NCBI GenBank assembly: GCA_040381555.1 | Contig: JBEIHC010000001.1 | Location: forward strand, 1 to 64,000 | Length of the DNA stretch: 64,000 bases | Direction: 5' to 3' | Origin: CANHCC01 sp040381555 | GTDB lineage: Bacteria > Bacteroidota > Bacteroidia > J057 > RFSG01 | Shown: positions 43,605-51,543 of the stretch, in pieces | How the letters are laid out: every line of letters begins with the position of its first letter | Position numbering within the stretch: position 1 is the stretch's first letter | Made by a program: the position numbers and the translations under genes | The notes under the pieces: model-generated | Told to the model about the DNA's origin: nothing | What the model saw: only the letters and a program-made list of their open reading frames with translations | Databases searched by the model: none

Positions 43605-45443
43605 TTATGAATTTCCTCTTTGAGAAAGCCATTGTGATGCTTGCGTGTGGCCTAAGCCTGCCGCTTTTTGAATTGCCTCTACTCCTTCCTGATTTTTTCC
43701 GGATTGTAATCGCATCAATCCCAAGTTAAACCATGTACCTGAGTTTTCTGGATTGAGCAGAAGTGCACTATTGTATCTATTCTCAGCAGTGACAAAGTCC
43801 TGTTTCATGGCGGCAATATTTCCTAGATTTACATAGCATTCTGTTAAATCTGGATCATGTTCTATTGCTAGAATGAGATATTTTTCCGCGTCTGCTAAAT
43901 TATTGGCTTCAGCTGACGCACTGCCCATTTTACTATATACAGTACCTATTTTTTTATAAACTACCTCATCGTCTGGACGAATAGTTAGGTATTGTTTAAA
44001 TGATTTTAGTGCTTGAGGATATTTTCCCAAATGGGTGTAATTATTCCCTAAGTTATGCCAGCCAATAGCATATTTAGGTCTAATACTCAATGCTTTTTTA
44101 TAAAGTGGTATGGCGAGCTCATATTTCTTGTCTTTTGTAAATTGGTTGGCTATATTATTGTATGCTACCGGAACATTCTCATGCTGGTGCATGACATCCA
44201 GAAATAACGAATAGGTATTGTTCCAGATTTTTACTCTTTGATGACATAAATATCCTGAGGCAACTACTAATGTTGAGGCAAGCAGAATGGGAATTTTACT
44301 TGGTAAAGGCACTTGGGCAATTAACCAAGCCAATACCAAAAATAAACCGGCGGAGGGTAGGTAATAGTATCGTTCTGAAATCATGGTTTCTCCAACGGGC
44401 ATAATTTGAAGTACGGGTAATATTGCAATAAAGAAGAATCCCATACCAAACCAAATGATTTTATGTTTTCTGGAAAAGTAAAGTATGAGCCCACTTAAAG
44501 CCAGCAATGCAAATGGTACTGCATAATATAAGTTAGGTAGGTTTCCACTTTCTTTGAGTGGGTAAGGATAATAAGCTGATTGAGCAATAGGAGCTATCGT
44601 TTTAGCTAAATACAGAAACAAGCCATATAGGGCTATTAAAAGTTGATCTAACCAAGTGTACTCTCGAAAAATTCTTACATTCCCTCCTTCTGTTTGGGCA
44701 TCTATGGCAACCATGCCAATTATTAAGGACAGGACAAAATAGGGGGCAATAGATAGAAGCGATTTTATTTCTTTTAAGGTTTCCGGTTTTTCCCAAGCCG
44801 TAATTAATAGTGCTATTACAGGCATAATGACAGCCTGTGCTTTTGCCGTACAGGCTAGAAAAAATAGCACAAGGGATAGTATCCAATATTTTTGTCTTTC
44901 AGTTTTTATCCACTGATGCCAATATATTAATGATCCTAAAGTTCCACAAGTATAGAGCACATCTTTTCTTTCGGAAATCCAAGCAACAGATTCTACATGC
45001 AAGGGATGAACAGCAAATAGGGCAGAGGCCACTACTGCAACGAAGGCGTTTTTTGTGAGTCGAATGCAGAGTATATAGAGTAGGGCGCTATTTATTGCAT
45101 GAAGGAGTATGTTGGTTGCATGAAATCCAGCAGGATTTAAATCAAATAATACTTTGTCAATGCTTAGACTAATCATGGTTAAGGGATGCCAATTCCCCAT
45201 TACATATTTTCCCAATAAATATTTCCATCCTTCCCAGTTCCATTTGCCTAAATCCGGATTGTCATATACATAGCGATTGTCATCCCATTCGACAAAGTCA
45301 TTACTCAGAGCTGCGAGATAGACCAAGATGGACAATGCAAATGGCACAAGCATCCATTTTCTTTCTTCTGTCCAAAAAGATGCTGTACTTGCTTCTGCTT
45401 TTTTACCAGTCTTATTTTCTGTTTTAAATTTTTGCTTTGCCAA
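43605..45443 (-). CDS. TMTC-like membrane protein with TPR domain, paralogue B
   Basis: A 612-aa protein with the same layout. The N-terminus is basic and cytoplasmic (MAKQKFKTENKTGKKAEAS), then comes the acidic pair DD (Asp54-Asp55 in WDDNRYVYDNP). Family motifs are GNWHPLTMISLSIDKVL, FAVHPLHVESVAWISERKD and ISERYYYLPSAG. Roughly five to six TPRs are seen (YKKALSIRPKYAIGWHNLG, AEKYLILAIEHDPDLTECY), and the C-terminal cap is QKAAGLGHTQASQWLSQRG. It lies 63 bp downstream of A and 6 bp upstream of C, so it is probably in one message. The acidic pair sits where GT-C transferases place their catalytic aspartate; activity is not shown. Confidence 0.8.
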   Translation of the reverse strand: MAKQKFKTENKTGKKAEASTASFWTEERKWMLVPFALSILVYLAALSNDFVEWDDNRYVYDNPDLGKWNWEGWKYLLGKYVMGNWHPLTMISLSIDKVLFDLNPAGFHATNILLHAINSALLYILCIRLTKNAFVAVVASALFAVHPLHVESVAWISERKDVLYTCGTLGSLIYWHQWIKTERQKYWILSLVLFFLACTAKAQAVIMPVIALLITAWEKPETLKEIKSLLSIAPYFVLSLIIGMVAIDAQTEGGNVRIFREYTWLDQLLIALYGLFLYLAKTIAPIAQSAYYPYPLKESGNLPNLYYAVPFALLALSGLILYFSRKHKIIWFGMGFFFIAILPVLQIMPVGETMISERYYYLPSAGLFLVLAWLIAQVPLPSKIPILLASTLVVASGYLCHQRVKIWNNTYSLFLDVMHQHENVPVAYNNIANQFTKDKKYELAIPLYKKALSIRPKYAIGWHNLGNNYTHLGKYPQALKSFKQYLTIRPDDEVVYKKIGTVYSKMGSASAEANNLADAEKYLILAIEHDPDLTECYVNLGNIAAMKQDFVTAENRYNSALLLNPENSGTWFNLGLMRLQSGKNQEGVEAIQKAAGLGHTQASQWLSQRGNS

Positions 45444-45506
45444 TTTATCCTTGTTATTGCTGATACTTTATTTTCTAGTGGAATATTTCGAAAGTAATTA
45501 AATGTA

Positions 45507-47384
45507 TTACCAACCTATTCCTTGACTTTTTAGGAAATCTATCGCAGGGGCATGTCCTAGTCTTGCTGCCTTTTTATACGATTCAACTGCCTGGTCTTTG
45601 TTTCCCATACTTTGTAAGGCAATGCCTGCATTAAACCAAGCTCCTCCGAAATTTGGATTAAGTGCAATAGCTTTCTGAAATAGTTCTAATGCTTTCGTGT
45701 TATTCCCCATCATTCCATAACTGGATCCTTCATTATTATAGGCATCGGCATACTCGGGTTTTAATCGTATGGCTTCCTCAAAGGATTGAATGGCTTCTGT
45801 GTATTTTCCCATCATGCTGTAAGTACTCCCCAGATTATTAAAGGCCGTCTCATTTTTGGGATTGAGTTTTATGGATTTGGTTAAATATAGTTCCGATGAA
45901 TCAAATTGCTGCATCATACTAAAATTATATCCCATATTGTTATACGCTTCTGCCATTTCGGGTGCTAGTTGAATGGCTTGGGTTAATAAAATTTTGGCAC
46001 TGTCATATTTTCCTAAATGGCTGAGTGTGTAACCTCCATCATTGTATTGGTCTGGATAATCAGGATTTTCTTGTATACCTTTTATATACACATCTGCAGC
46101 TTCTCTTTTCCGATTCTGTTTTTCCAAATATCTTCCTAGGTTGACAAATGCAAAATCAACAGAAGGATCTTTTTTGATGATATGGGTAAAAAATGTTTCT
46201 GTGTTTTTCCATATCCCAATTTGCTGGTAACTTAAAATTCCCCAGAATATGGCAATTCCTACTCCAGTTAATAAGGCAATTCTCTCTTTCAATTTCGTGG
46301 CAATCACCCAGGCTACTAGAAGGCCTAATCCCAAGCCCGGAAGGTAAAAGTATCTGTCTGCTGCAATGGCATTACCAACGGGTAAAAATTGCGCAACCGG
46401 AAGTAGATGGATTAAATAAAAACTAAGACCAAAGAATATAATTTTTTCTTTTTTCCAACTTGCCAATAGAATATAAAGGAGTAAGGTAATTCCAGCGAGG
46501 CTTAAATACCAGATACCCGATAAAGGAGCTTCGGGATAAGGATAAAATGGAACTAATGGATAAGGGAAAATAAATTTTGGCAAATAGAAGAGTAAACTCC
46601 CACAACCCAGTAGTAGTTGTTCCCCTATATTGAAGGCTTCGGAGCTGCGGATATTGCCCCCAGATTTTTGGGCATAGATGGCTATAATTCCAAAAACAAG
46701 AGATAAAAGAATGCTGAACAAAAGCGGTATGTTTTTAAATAATTCCTTCGGTTTACTTCCTAAGAATAGTTCAATAAGGATAATTGCCAATGGAAGGGTT
46801 ACGGCTTGTCCTTTGGAAAGACAAGATAAAATAAAGAGTGCCATCATAACGATAATGTCCTTCATTTTTCCTGATTCACGATACAATAGCCAAAAGGATA
46901 GGGAGGCGAGGTAGAAGAATCCGTACAATACATCTTTCCTTTCAGTGACCCAAGCTACGGACTCCACTTTCAGAGGATGTAACCCAAAAAATAGGGCTGC
47001 CAGCAGCGCCATGGGTAGATTTTGGGTTAATTGATGTATTACTCTCAATGCCAGCAGGGTGGTTCCAATATGGAGAGCGAGATTGGTTAGGTGGTATAAT
47101 TTGGGTTCTATTCCAGCTATAGAGAATTCAATTGCATAGGATAAAATCACTAAAGGGTGATAATTACCCATGACAAAATTTCTGAAAATATCCTGTATGG
47201 CAGTCCAGGTAAGATTGCGTATCAGTGGATTTTCGTAGACATACACATTGTCATCCCAGGAAAGAAAGTTTAAGTTTTGAACAGACCAGAATGCCAATAG
47301 TATCCCCAAAAAAGTACCTGAGTAGGCGATTAAAGGTGTTAACTGGCTCTTTGTCGATTTCTTTTTCATTGGTATGTTTTTCAT
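45507..47384 (-). CDS. TMTC-like membrane protein with TPR domain, paralogue A (first of four)
   Basis: A 625-aa protein, first in the array, starting at 47384 (an ATG at 47369 is equally possible). The acidic pair DD is Asp44-Asp45 in WDDNVYVYENP. The motifs are GNYHPLVILSYAIEF, FGLHPLKVESVAWVTERKD and AADRYFYLPGLG. About six TPRs follow, some very regular (AEAYNNMGYNFSMMQQFDS, AYNNEGSSYGMMGNNTKAL), ending KKAARLGHAPAIDFLKSQG. A possible -7 box (47491-47498, minus) and a GTTTA-type mini-array (47506-47535) lie just upstream, so this promoter could drive the whole four-gene unit. Homology is to eukaryotic TMTC and bacterial TPR glycosyltransferase-like proteins; the substrate is unknown. Confidence 0.8.
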   Translation of the reverse strand: MKNIPMKKKSTKSQLTPLIAYSGTFLGILLAFWSVQNLNFLSWDDNVYVYENPLIRNLTWTAIQDIFRNFVMGNYHPLVILSYAIEFSIAGIEPKLYHLTNLALHIGTTLLALRVIHQLTQNLPMALLAALFFGLHPLKVESVAWVTERKDVLYGFFYLASLSFWLLYRESGKMKDIIVMMALFILSCLSKGQAVTLPLAIILIELFLGSKPKELFKNIPLLFSILLSLVFGIIAIYAQKSGGNIRSSEAFNIGEQLLLGCGSLLFYLPKFIFPYPLVPFYPYPEAPLSGIWYLSLAGITLLLYILLASWKKEKIIFFGLSFYLIHLLPVAQFLPVGNAIAADRYFYLPGLGLGLLVAWVIATKLKERIALLTGVGIAIFWGILSYQQIGIWKNTETFFTHIIKKDPSVDFAFVNLGRYLEKQNRKREAADVYIKGIQENPDYPDQYNDGGYTLSHLGKYDSAKILLTQAIQLAPEMAEAYNNMGYNFSMMQQFDSSELYLTKSIKLNPKNETAFNNLGSTYSMMGKYTEAIQSFEEAIRLKPEYADAYNNEGSSYGMMGNNTKALELFQKAIALNPNFGGAWFNAGIALQSMGNKDQAVESYKKAARLGHAPAIDFLKSQGIGW

Positions 47385-47490
47385 TCTGCCTGGGATGGAA
47401 ATTTAGACACCACTGAATTCATCCTGGTATGTAAAAGATTCTGCCTTAAAGTTAGGGTCTTCCCGATACTTTTGTGCAAGATTCTATGTG

Positions 47491-47498
47491 CAAAACTA
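47491..47498 (-). promoter_or_regulatory. -7 box upstream of the TMTC-like array
   Basis: On the minus strand TAGTTTTG matches TAnnTTTG, about 107 bp before the first possible start (47384). The mini-array at 47506-47535 overlaps the usual -33 region. On the plus strand TACTTTTG (47467-47474) faces the other way, so the gap may hold divergent promoters. Confidence 0.35.
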
Positions 47499-47505
47499 AA
47501 ATTTT

Positions 47506-47535
47506 ACTTAGGGTAAGCCTCAGCTTACGGTAAGC
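47506..47535. repeat. Two-unit relative of the GTTTAGGGTAAAC arrays
   Basis: ACTTAGGGTAAGC, spacer CTCA, GCTTACGGTAAGC: a 17-bp period with the same near-palindromic design (CTTA-N3-TAAG) and a 4-nt spacer, as in the two large arrays. It lies upstream of the TMTC-like operon. Confidence 0.55.
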
Positions 47536-47606
47536 AAAAGGGAATTCTCTCTATTCCTGTGGATATGGGAATAAACTTTCCTCTGAATTCGTTAATATTG
47601 TGCAAG

Positions 47607-47642
47607 TTGACAAGGCGTCCTTGGCAATTGCCTTGATTTCGA
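47607..47642 (+). repeat. Upstream sequence shared with 27593-27628
   Basis: TTGACAAGGCG..TTGGCAATT resembles the region before trxB (27593). Here it lies 9 bp before ATG 47651, overlapping any leader. Confidence 0.35.
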
Positions 47643-47650
47643 TTTATTTT

Positions 47651-48928
47651 ATGCGTTCTGTGTTCACTCGTTTCCTATTAATTTCTTTAGCCTGCCTGAT
47701 TTTTCTTCCCGGAAAAGTCTTAGCTGATTTTATTCTCATTCCAATGGATTCCCGCCAAACTGACCACCTAAAGGCTTATGGAATAGCTTTTTGGGTTATT
47801 AAGAACGGCGGTGAGGTAGATTGGCTCCTCAACTATCGAGGAGGGAGTTTTATGTTTAGTTACACCGGACCATATGAAAATGAACTTCGAATCCGTGATG
47901 TCTCCTATGAACGCATTTCCGATGGGCAATCTTCCAAAATATTAATGGAGGTAACTTCTGAAAATGCCAATATGGATGCCATGAAACTAGAAAAGGCTCC
48001 TAAAGTGGCAGTCTATTCCCCAAAAAATAAGCAACCTTGGGATGATGCAGTGACTTTGGCCCTGACTTATGCCGAAATTCCCTATGATGTGGTCTATGAC
48101 GAAGAAGTTTTAGATGGTAAACTCAAGGAGTACGATTGGTTGCACCTGCATCATGAGGATTTTACCGGGCAATATGGAAAATTCTATGCTGCCTTTCATA
48201 CCCAGCAATGGTATAAAGATCAGGTCGCTGAAAATGAAGGAATTGCGGCCAAATATAAATTCTCAAAAGTTTCTCAACTGAAATTGGCCGTTAGTCTCAT
48301 AATTAGAGAGTTCGTCAATAATGGGGGATTTTTATTTGCTATGTGCTCTGCAACAGATAGTTATGATATCGCTTTGGCCTCTCAGAGTACCGATATTTGC
48401 GATGTGATGTTTGATGGAGACCCAGCAGATCCGGACGCTCAGTCAAAATTGGATTTTAATCAGACTTTTGCTTTTACGGATTTTAGCTTGATTATGAATC
48501 CATTCTATTATGAGTTTTCTAATATTGATATGGATGGTCAGACGCGTCAGGTGCCAAAGGATTTAGATTATTTTTCTTTGTTTGAGTTTTCTGCAAAATG
48601 GGATCCTGTTCCAACGATGCTTTGTCAAAATCATACCCAGACAATTAAGGGGTTTATGGGTCAAACAACGGCATTTGACATGAGAGTGCTCAAACCAGAA
48701 GTTTTGGTGATGGGCATGCTGAAAGCGTATAACGAAGCCCGTTATCTTCATGGAAATTATGGTAAGGGAATGTGGACTTTTTATGGGGGGCATGACCCAG
48801 AGGATTATCAGCATCATGTGGGCGAGGAACCTACCATGTTGGAACTACACAAGAATTCTCCTGGGTATCGGTTGATTCTCAATAATATTTTATTTCCTGC
48901 CGCTAAAAAGAAAAAACAAAAGACCTGA
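47651..48928 (+). CDS. Exported protein of the 'asparagine synthetase B-like' Bacteroidota family
   Basis: A 425-aa protein. ATG 47651 begins a signal peptide (SVFTRFLLISLACLIFLPG, ending VLA); the upstream ATA/GTG-type start at 47600 is disfavoured. The family start is FILIPMDSRQTDHLKAYGIA then EVDWLLNYRGGSFM. Databases often call these 'asparagine synthetase B', but no Cys1 glutaminase or PPi-loop motif is visible, so that name is not supported. A DxxxxxHLHHEDFTGQYGKF stretch and EFVNNGGFLFAMCSATDSY resemble the fold of DJ-1/PfpI or glutamine amidotransferases. The function is unknown. It overlaps the next start by one base (TGATG). Confidence 0.75.
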   Translation: MRSVFTRFLLISLACLIFLPGKVLADFILIPMDSRQTDHLKAYGIAFWVIKNGGEVDWLLNYRGGSFMFSYTGPYENELRIRDVSYERISDGQSSKILMEVTSENANMDAMKLEKAPKVAVYSPKNKQPWDDAVTLALTYAEIPYDVVYDEEVLDGKLKEYDWLHLHHEDFTGQYGKFYAAFHTQQWYKDQVAENEGIAAKYKFSKVSQLKLAVSLIIREFVNNGGFLFAMCSATDSYDIALASQSTDICDVMFDGDPADPDAQSKLDFNQTFAFTDFSLIMNPFYYEFSNIDMDGQTRQVPKDLDYFSLFEFSAKWDPVPTMLCQNHTQTIKGFMGQTTAFDMRVLKPEVLVMGMLKAYNEARYLHGNYGKGMWTFYGGHDPEDYQHHVGEEPTMLELHKNSPGYRLILNNILFPAAKKKKQKT

Positions 48929-49227
48929 TGAAAACATCTTTTTATACTGAGGATGAGGTAATTCCTCGTTTGGTTTTCCTGCCCGGATGGAAATTTGAGG
49001 CCAATGCCTTACACCAGAACTTAGAGTTTCGGAATTTTCGGGAAGCTTTCCTTTTTATGACCTTCGTTGCTTTCCTAGCAGAGAAAATGGATCACCATCC
49101 AGACTGGAGTAATTCCTATTCCAAGGTAAAAATTAGCCTGAGTACCCATACTGCCGGTGGGGTGACGGACAAGGATTTTGAATTGGCAGAACAAATTAAT
49201 CGATATGTCAGTGTTCCGAATACTTAA
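48928..49227 (+). CDS. Pterin-4a-carbinolamine dehydratase (PCD/DCoH family)
   Basis: A 99-aa enzyme that dehydrates 4a-hydroxytetrahydrobiopterin, recycling the pterin cofactor of aromatic amino acid hydroxylases. The active-site pattern is clear: MDHHPDWSN (His56-His57-Pro58) and [15 protein letters not shown] (second His). [18 protein letters not shown] matches the alpha-helix of the family. The length is normal. It is translationally coupled to the AsnB-like gene (TGATG) and overlaps dut by 23 bp. No aromatic hydroxylase gene is nearby, so its pterin substrate here is uncertain. Confidence 0.92.
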   Translation: MKTSFYTEDEVIPRLVFLPGWKFEANALHQNLEFRNFREAFLFMTFVAFLAEKMDHHPDWSNSYSKVKISLSTHTAGGVTDKDFELAEQINRYVSVPNT

Positions 49228-49639
49228 TTCTTCTGGTTTTCCTAACCCGGAGTATGCCACTGCTTTTTCTGCGGGAATGGATATTCGAGCCAACCTTTCC
49301 GTTGAGCAAGTTCTTAATCCCGGCCAAAGAGTGTTGATCCCTACCGGATTACAACTTGAGCTACCAATTGGATATGAGGCTCAAATTCGTCCCAGAAGTG
49401 GGCTTGCCTTAAAACAAGGTCTTACTGTGTTAAATAGTCCTGGTACAATTGATGCAGATTATCGGGGCGAAGTGAAAATTCTGCTCATCAACCTAGGGCA
49501 AGAAGCTGTAATTATTCATCCAGGGGACAAGATTGCCCAGATGGTCGTAAGTCGTCATGAACGCGTAATTTGGGAAGATGCAGATATGTTGGAGGAGAGT
49601 AAAAGAGGTGAAGGTGGGTTCGGGCATACCGGGATTTGA
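49205..49639 (+). CDS. dut: dUTP diphosphatase
   Basis: A 144-aa trimeric dUTPase, which hydrolyses dUTP to keep uracil out of DNA. All five family motifs are visible: [26 protein letters not shown] (two motifs), [16 protein letters not shown], and the C-terminal phosphate-binding [13 protein letters not shown] 49205 is preferred to an upstream TTG because family proteins begin just before the first motif. Its start lies inside the PCD gene, so the two are coupled. The TPR lipoprotein follows directly. Confidence 0.95.
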   Translation: MSVFRILNSSGFPNPEYATAFSAGMDIRANLSVEQVLNPGQRVLIPTGLQLELPIGYEAQIRPRSGLALKQGLTVLNSPGTIDADYRGEVKILLINLGQEAVIIHPGDKIAQMVVSRHERVIWEDADMLEESKRGEGGFGHTGI

Positions 49640-49640
49640 A

Positions 49641-49648
49641 TAAATTTG
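49641..49648 (+). promoter_or_regulatory. -7 box upstream of the TPR lipoprotein gene
   Basis: TAAATTTG matches TAnnTTTG right after the dut stop and 56 bp before ATG 49705. It argues against a start at 49636, which would lie upstream of it. Confidence 0.4.
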
Positions 49649-49704
49649 CACAGATTTTGAAAAACACGAAACCTCATATTATTGTAATAGCTTCTTTCAC
49701 CCAA

Positions 49705-51543
49705 ATGGTACTTTTCTATAAGTGGTATCGGAAAGAACTATTTCCCAATTATAATACTCTCTGTTTACCTACTGAATGGAAGTCAGGTAAAATACAGCAG
49801 TCGTCTTCCTATTCTTTATATCTAAACAAGATATTTTTACTGTGTATCCTATTTTTATTAGCTGCTTGTTCCTCCCGCAAATCAGTGGACAAGGGAGGTT
49901 ATTCAAGCCCTTTAGGTACATCGGCAGTGCAAGAAATTAAAGTGAAGGTGGATAATTACTTTGTGGAGGCTGCCACCCAGGCACTACTACTCAATTATCC
50001 AGAGGCGATATCGCTCTACAAAGAAGTATTGAATCTTCAGCCGAATAATCATGCTGCCCTTTATGAGGTATCCCGTCTTATGGTTCAGGCTGGGCGTCCA
50101 GCAGAAGGATTGGATTATGCTCAAAAAGCTTGGTTGCTGCAGAATAAAAATTATTGGTACGGTAAACAGGCTGCGGATGTTAATCTGATGCTCAGTAAAA
50201 CGGCTGAAGCGGAGAAAATTTTAGTGAAAATGGCTGAACTTTTTCCGGATGATCCGGAAGTTAGAATTGAATTGTCTGATTTATATTTAAAAACCAGTCA
50301 GAATGACAAGGCCATCAAAAGTTTAGACCAGTTGGAGCGTATTTCGGGAGCTTCTCCTCAGATTGGATTGCAGCGTTTTCGAATTTATGCAGGAACAGGT
50401 AAACCGATTGAGGCCAAGAATGAAATACGGAAATTGATTCGGTCAGAGCCTGAAAATTCGGATTATTATCGTTTTCTTCATGATTTTTTTCTACTCCAAA
50501 ATCAGCCGGACAGTGCTGGTTTGGTACTTCAGAATTTGCTGGAAGTAGACCCTTCTAATTCCTTTGCTCTCATTAGTTTATCTCAATTCTATAAGAGTAA
50601 AGGAAAAACAAAGGAAGCGGCTGAATTACAATCTCGGGCACTGAAGTCAGATGGGATGACTCCGGATGGGAGGTTGCAATTGTTGTTGGCCCTAACTACT
50701 CAACTTGAAAGAGATTCTGCGCTATTACCCCAGATAACAGAAGCGGCAGATGGCTTGTTAAAAGAAATTCCAGACAATGCTTTATTAATGGCGCTCAGAG
50801 CAGATTTATTTCGCTTTCGAGGTCAGTATGATTCTGCCCGTTATTGGCTCAGTGCCTCTCTACTCAAAGAAGGTACCCAAGAAAGTTTATGGGAAAATCT
50901 ATTGTACTTAGATGCCAGTATGGAACGCTATGATTTATTGTACAAAGACAGTGAGCGGGCCTTGGAATATTTCCCCAACAATGAATCCATTCTTTATATG
51001 CAGGGGGTTTCTGCCTTCTCCTTGAAAAAATATGAGGATGCACGCTATGCTTTGGAGAAGACGATTAAAGTGATGCAAGAAGATGCTCAGAAGAAAGCTC
51101 AAATACTGGGTACTTTGGGAGATATTTATCATTATTTGGAAAACCATGAATTATCCGATAAATCTTTTGAGGAGGCATTAAAAGTAGATCAGAACAATGC
51201 GACCCTATTGAATAATTATGCCTACTATCTCTCTTTGAGAAATGTCCAATTGGAAAAAGCAGCCGAAATGGTCAAGAAGGCTATGGAATTGGTTCCCAAC
51301 ACTGCTTCCTTTGAGGATACTTATGGTTGGATTTTGTATCAGCAAGGAAAATATTCTGAGGCAAAAAAATGGATTCAAGCAGCATTTGATAAGTCTGAAT
51401 CTGCAGATGTGGCGCATCATTTGGGAGATGTGCTCTTTAAAACCGGAGAATTGTCTAAGGCTTTGGAATATTGGAAGAAAGCCAAAGAATTGGGAATTGA
51501 CACTCCCGAATTGAATTTGAAAATTTCTAGCGGGAAGTTTTGA
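49705..51543 (+). CDS. TPR-containing lipoprotein (start uncertain)
   Basis: A protein of up to 635 aa (612 from ATG 49705) with a strong lipobox (LLCILFLLAACSS), so it is probably an outer-membrane lipoprotein facing the periplasm. About ten TPR units follow (YPEAISLYKEVLNLQPNNH, NATLLNNYAYYLSLRN, DTYGWILYQQGKYSEAKKW). The odd point is the start: the lipobox Cys lies 54 residues after ATG 49705 with no closer ATG, GTG or TTG, giving a long charged leader (KWYRKELFPNYNTL). A sequencing error, frameshift or unusual start is possible. It precedes DUF4292 with TGATG; this TPR-DUF4292-EnvC order is, from memory, widespread in the phylum and suggests an envelope role. Confidence 0.75.
   Translation: MVLFYKWYRKELFPNYNTLCLPTEWKSGKIQQSSSYSLYLNKIFLLCILFLLAACSSRKSVDKGGYSSPLGTSAVQEIKVKVDNYFVEAATQALLLNYPEAISLYKEVLNLQPNNHAALYEVSRLMVQAGRPAEGLDYAQKAWLLQNKNYWYGKQAADVNLMLSKTAEAEKILVKMAELFPDDPEVRIELSDLYLKTSQNDKAIKSLDQLERISGASPQIGLQRFRIYAGTGKPIEAKNEIRKLIRSEPENSDYYRFLHDFFLLQNQPDSAGLVLQNLLEVDPSNSFALISLSQFYKSKGKTKEAAELQSRALKSDGMTPDGRLQLLLALTTQLERDSALLPQITEAADGLLKEIPDNALLMALRADLFRFRGQYDSARYWLSASLLKEGTQESLWENLLYLDASMERYDLLYKDSERALEYFPNNESILYMQGVSAFSLKKYEDARYALEKTIKVMQEDAQKKAQILGTLGDIYHYLENHELSDKSFEEALKVDQNNATLLNNYAYYLSLRNVQLEKAAEMVKKAMELVPNTASFEDTYGWILYQQGKYSEAKKWIQAAFDKSESADVAHHLGDVLFKTGELSKALEYWKKAKELGIDTPELNLKISSGKF

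Noticed and set aside
47651..48928. Annotation as asparagine synthetase
   Set aside because: No N-terminal catalytic Cys and no synthetase PPi-loop (SGGxDS) motif; a signal peptide is present. Only the database family name would suggest it.
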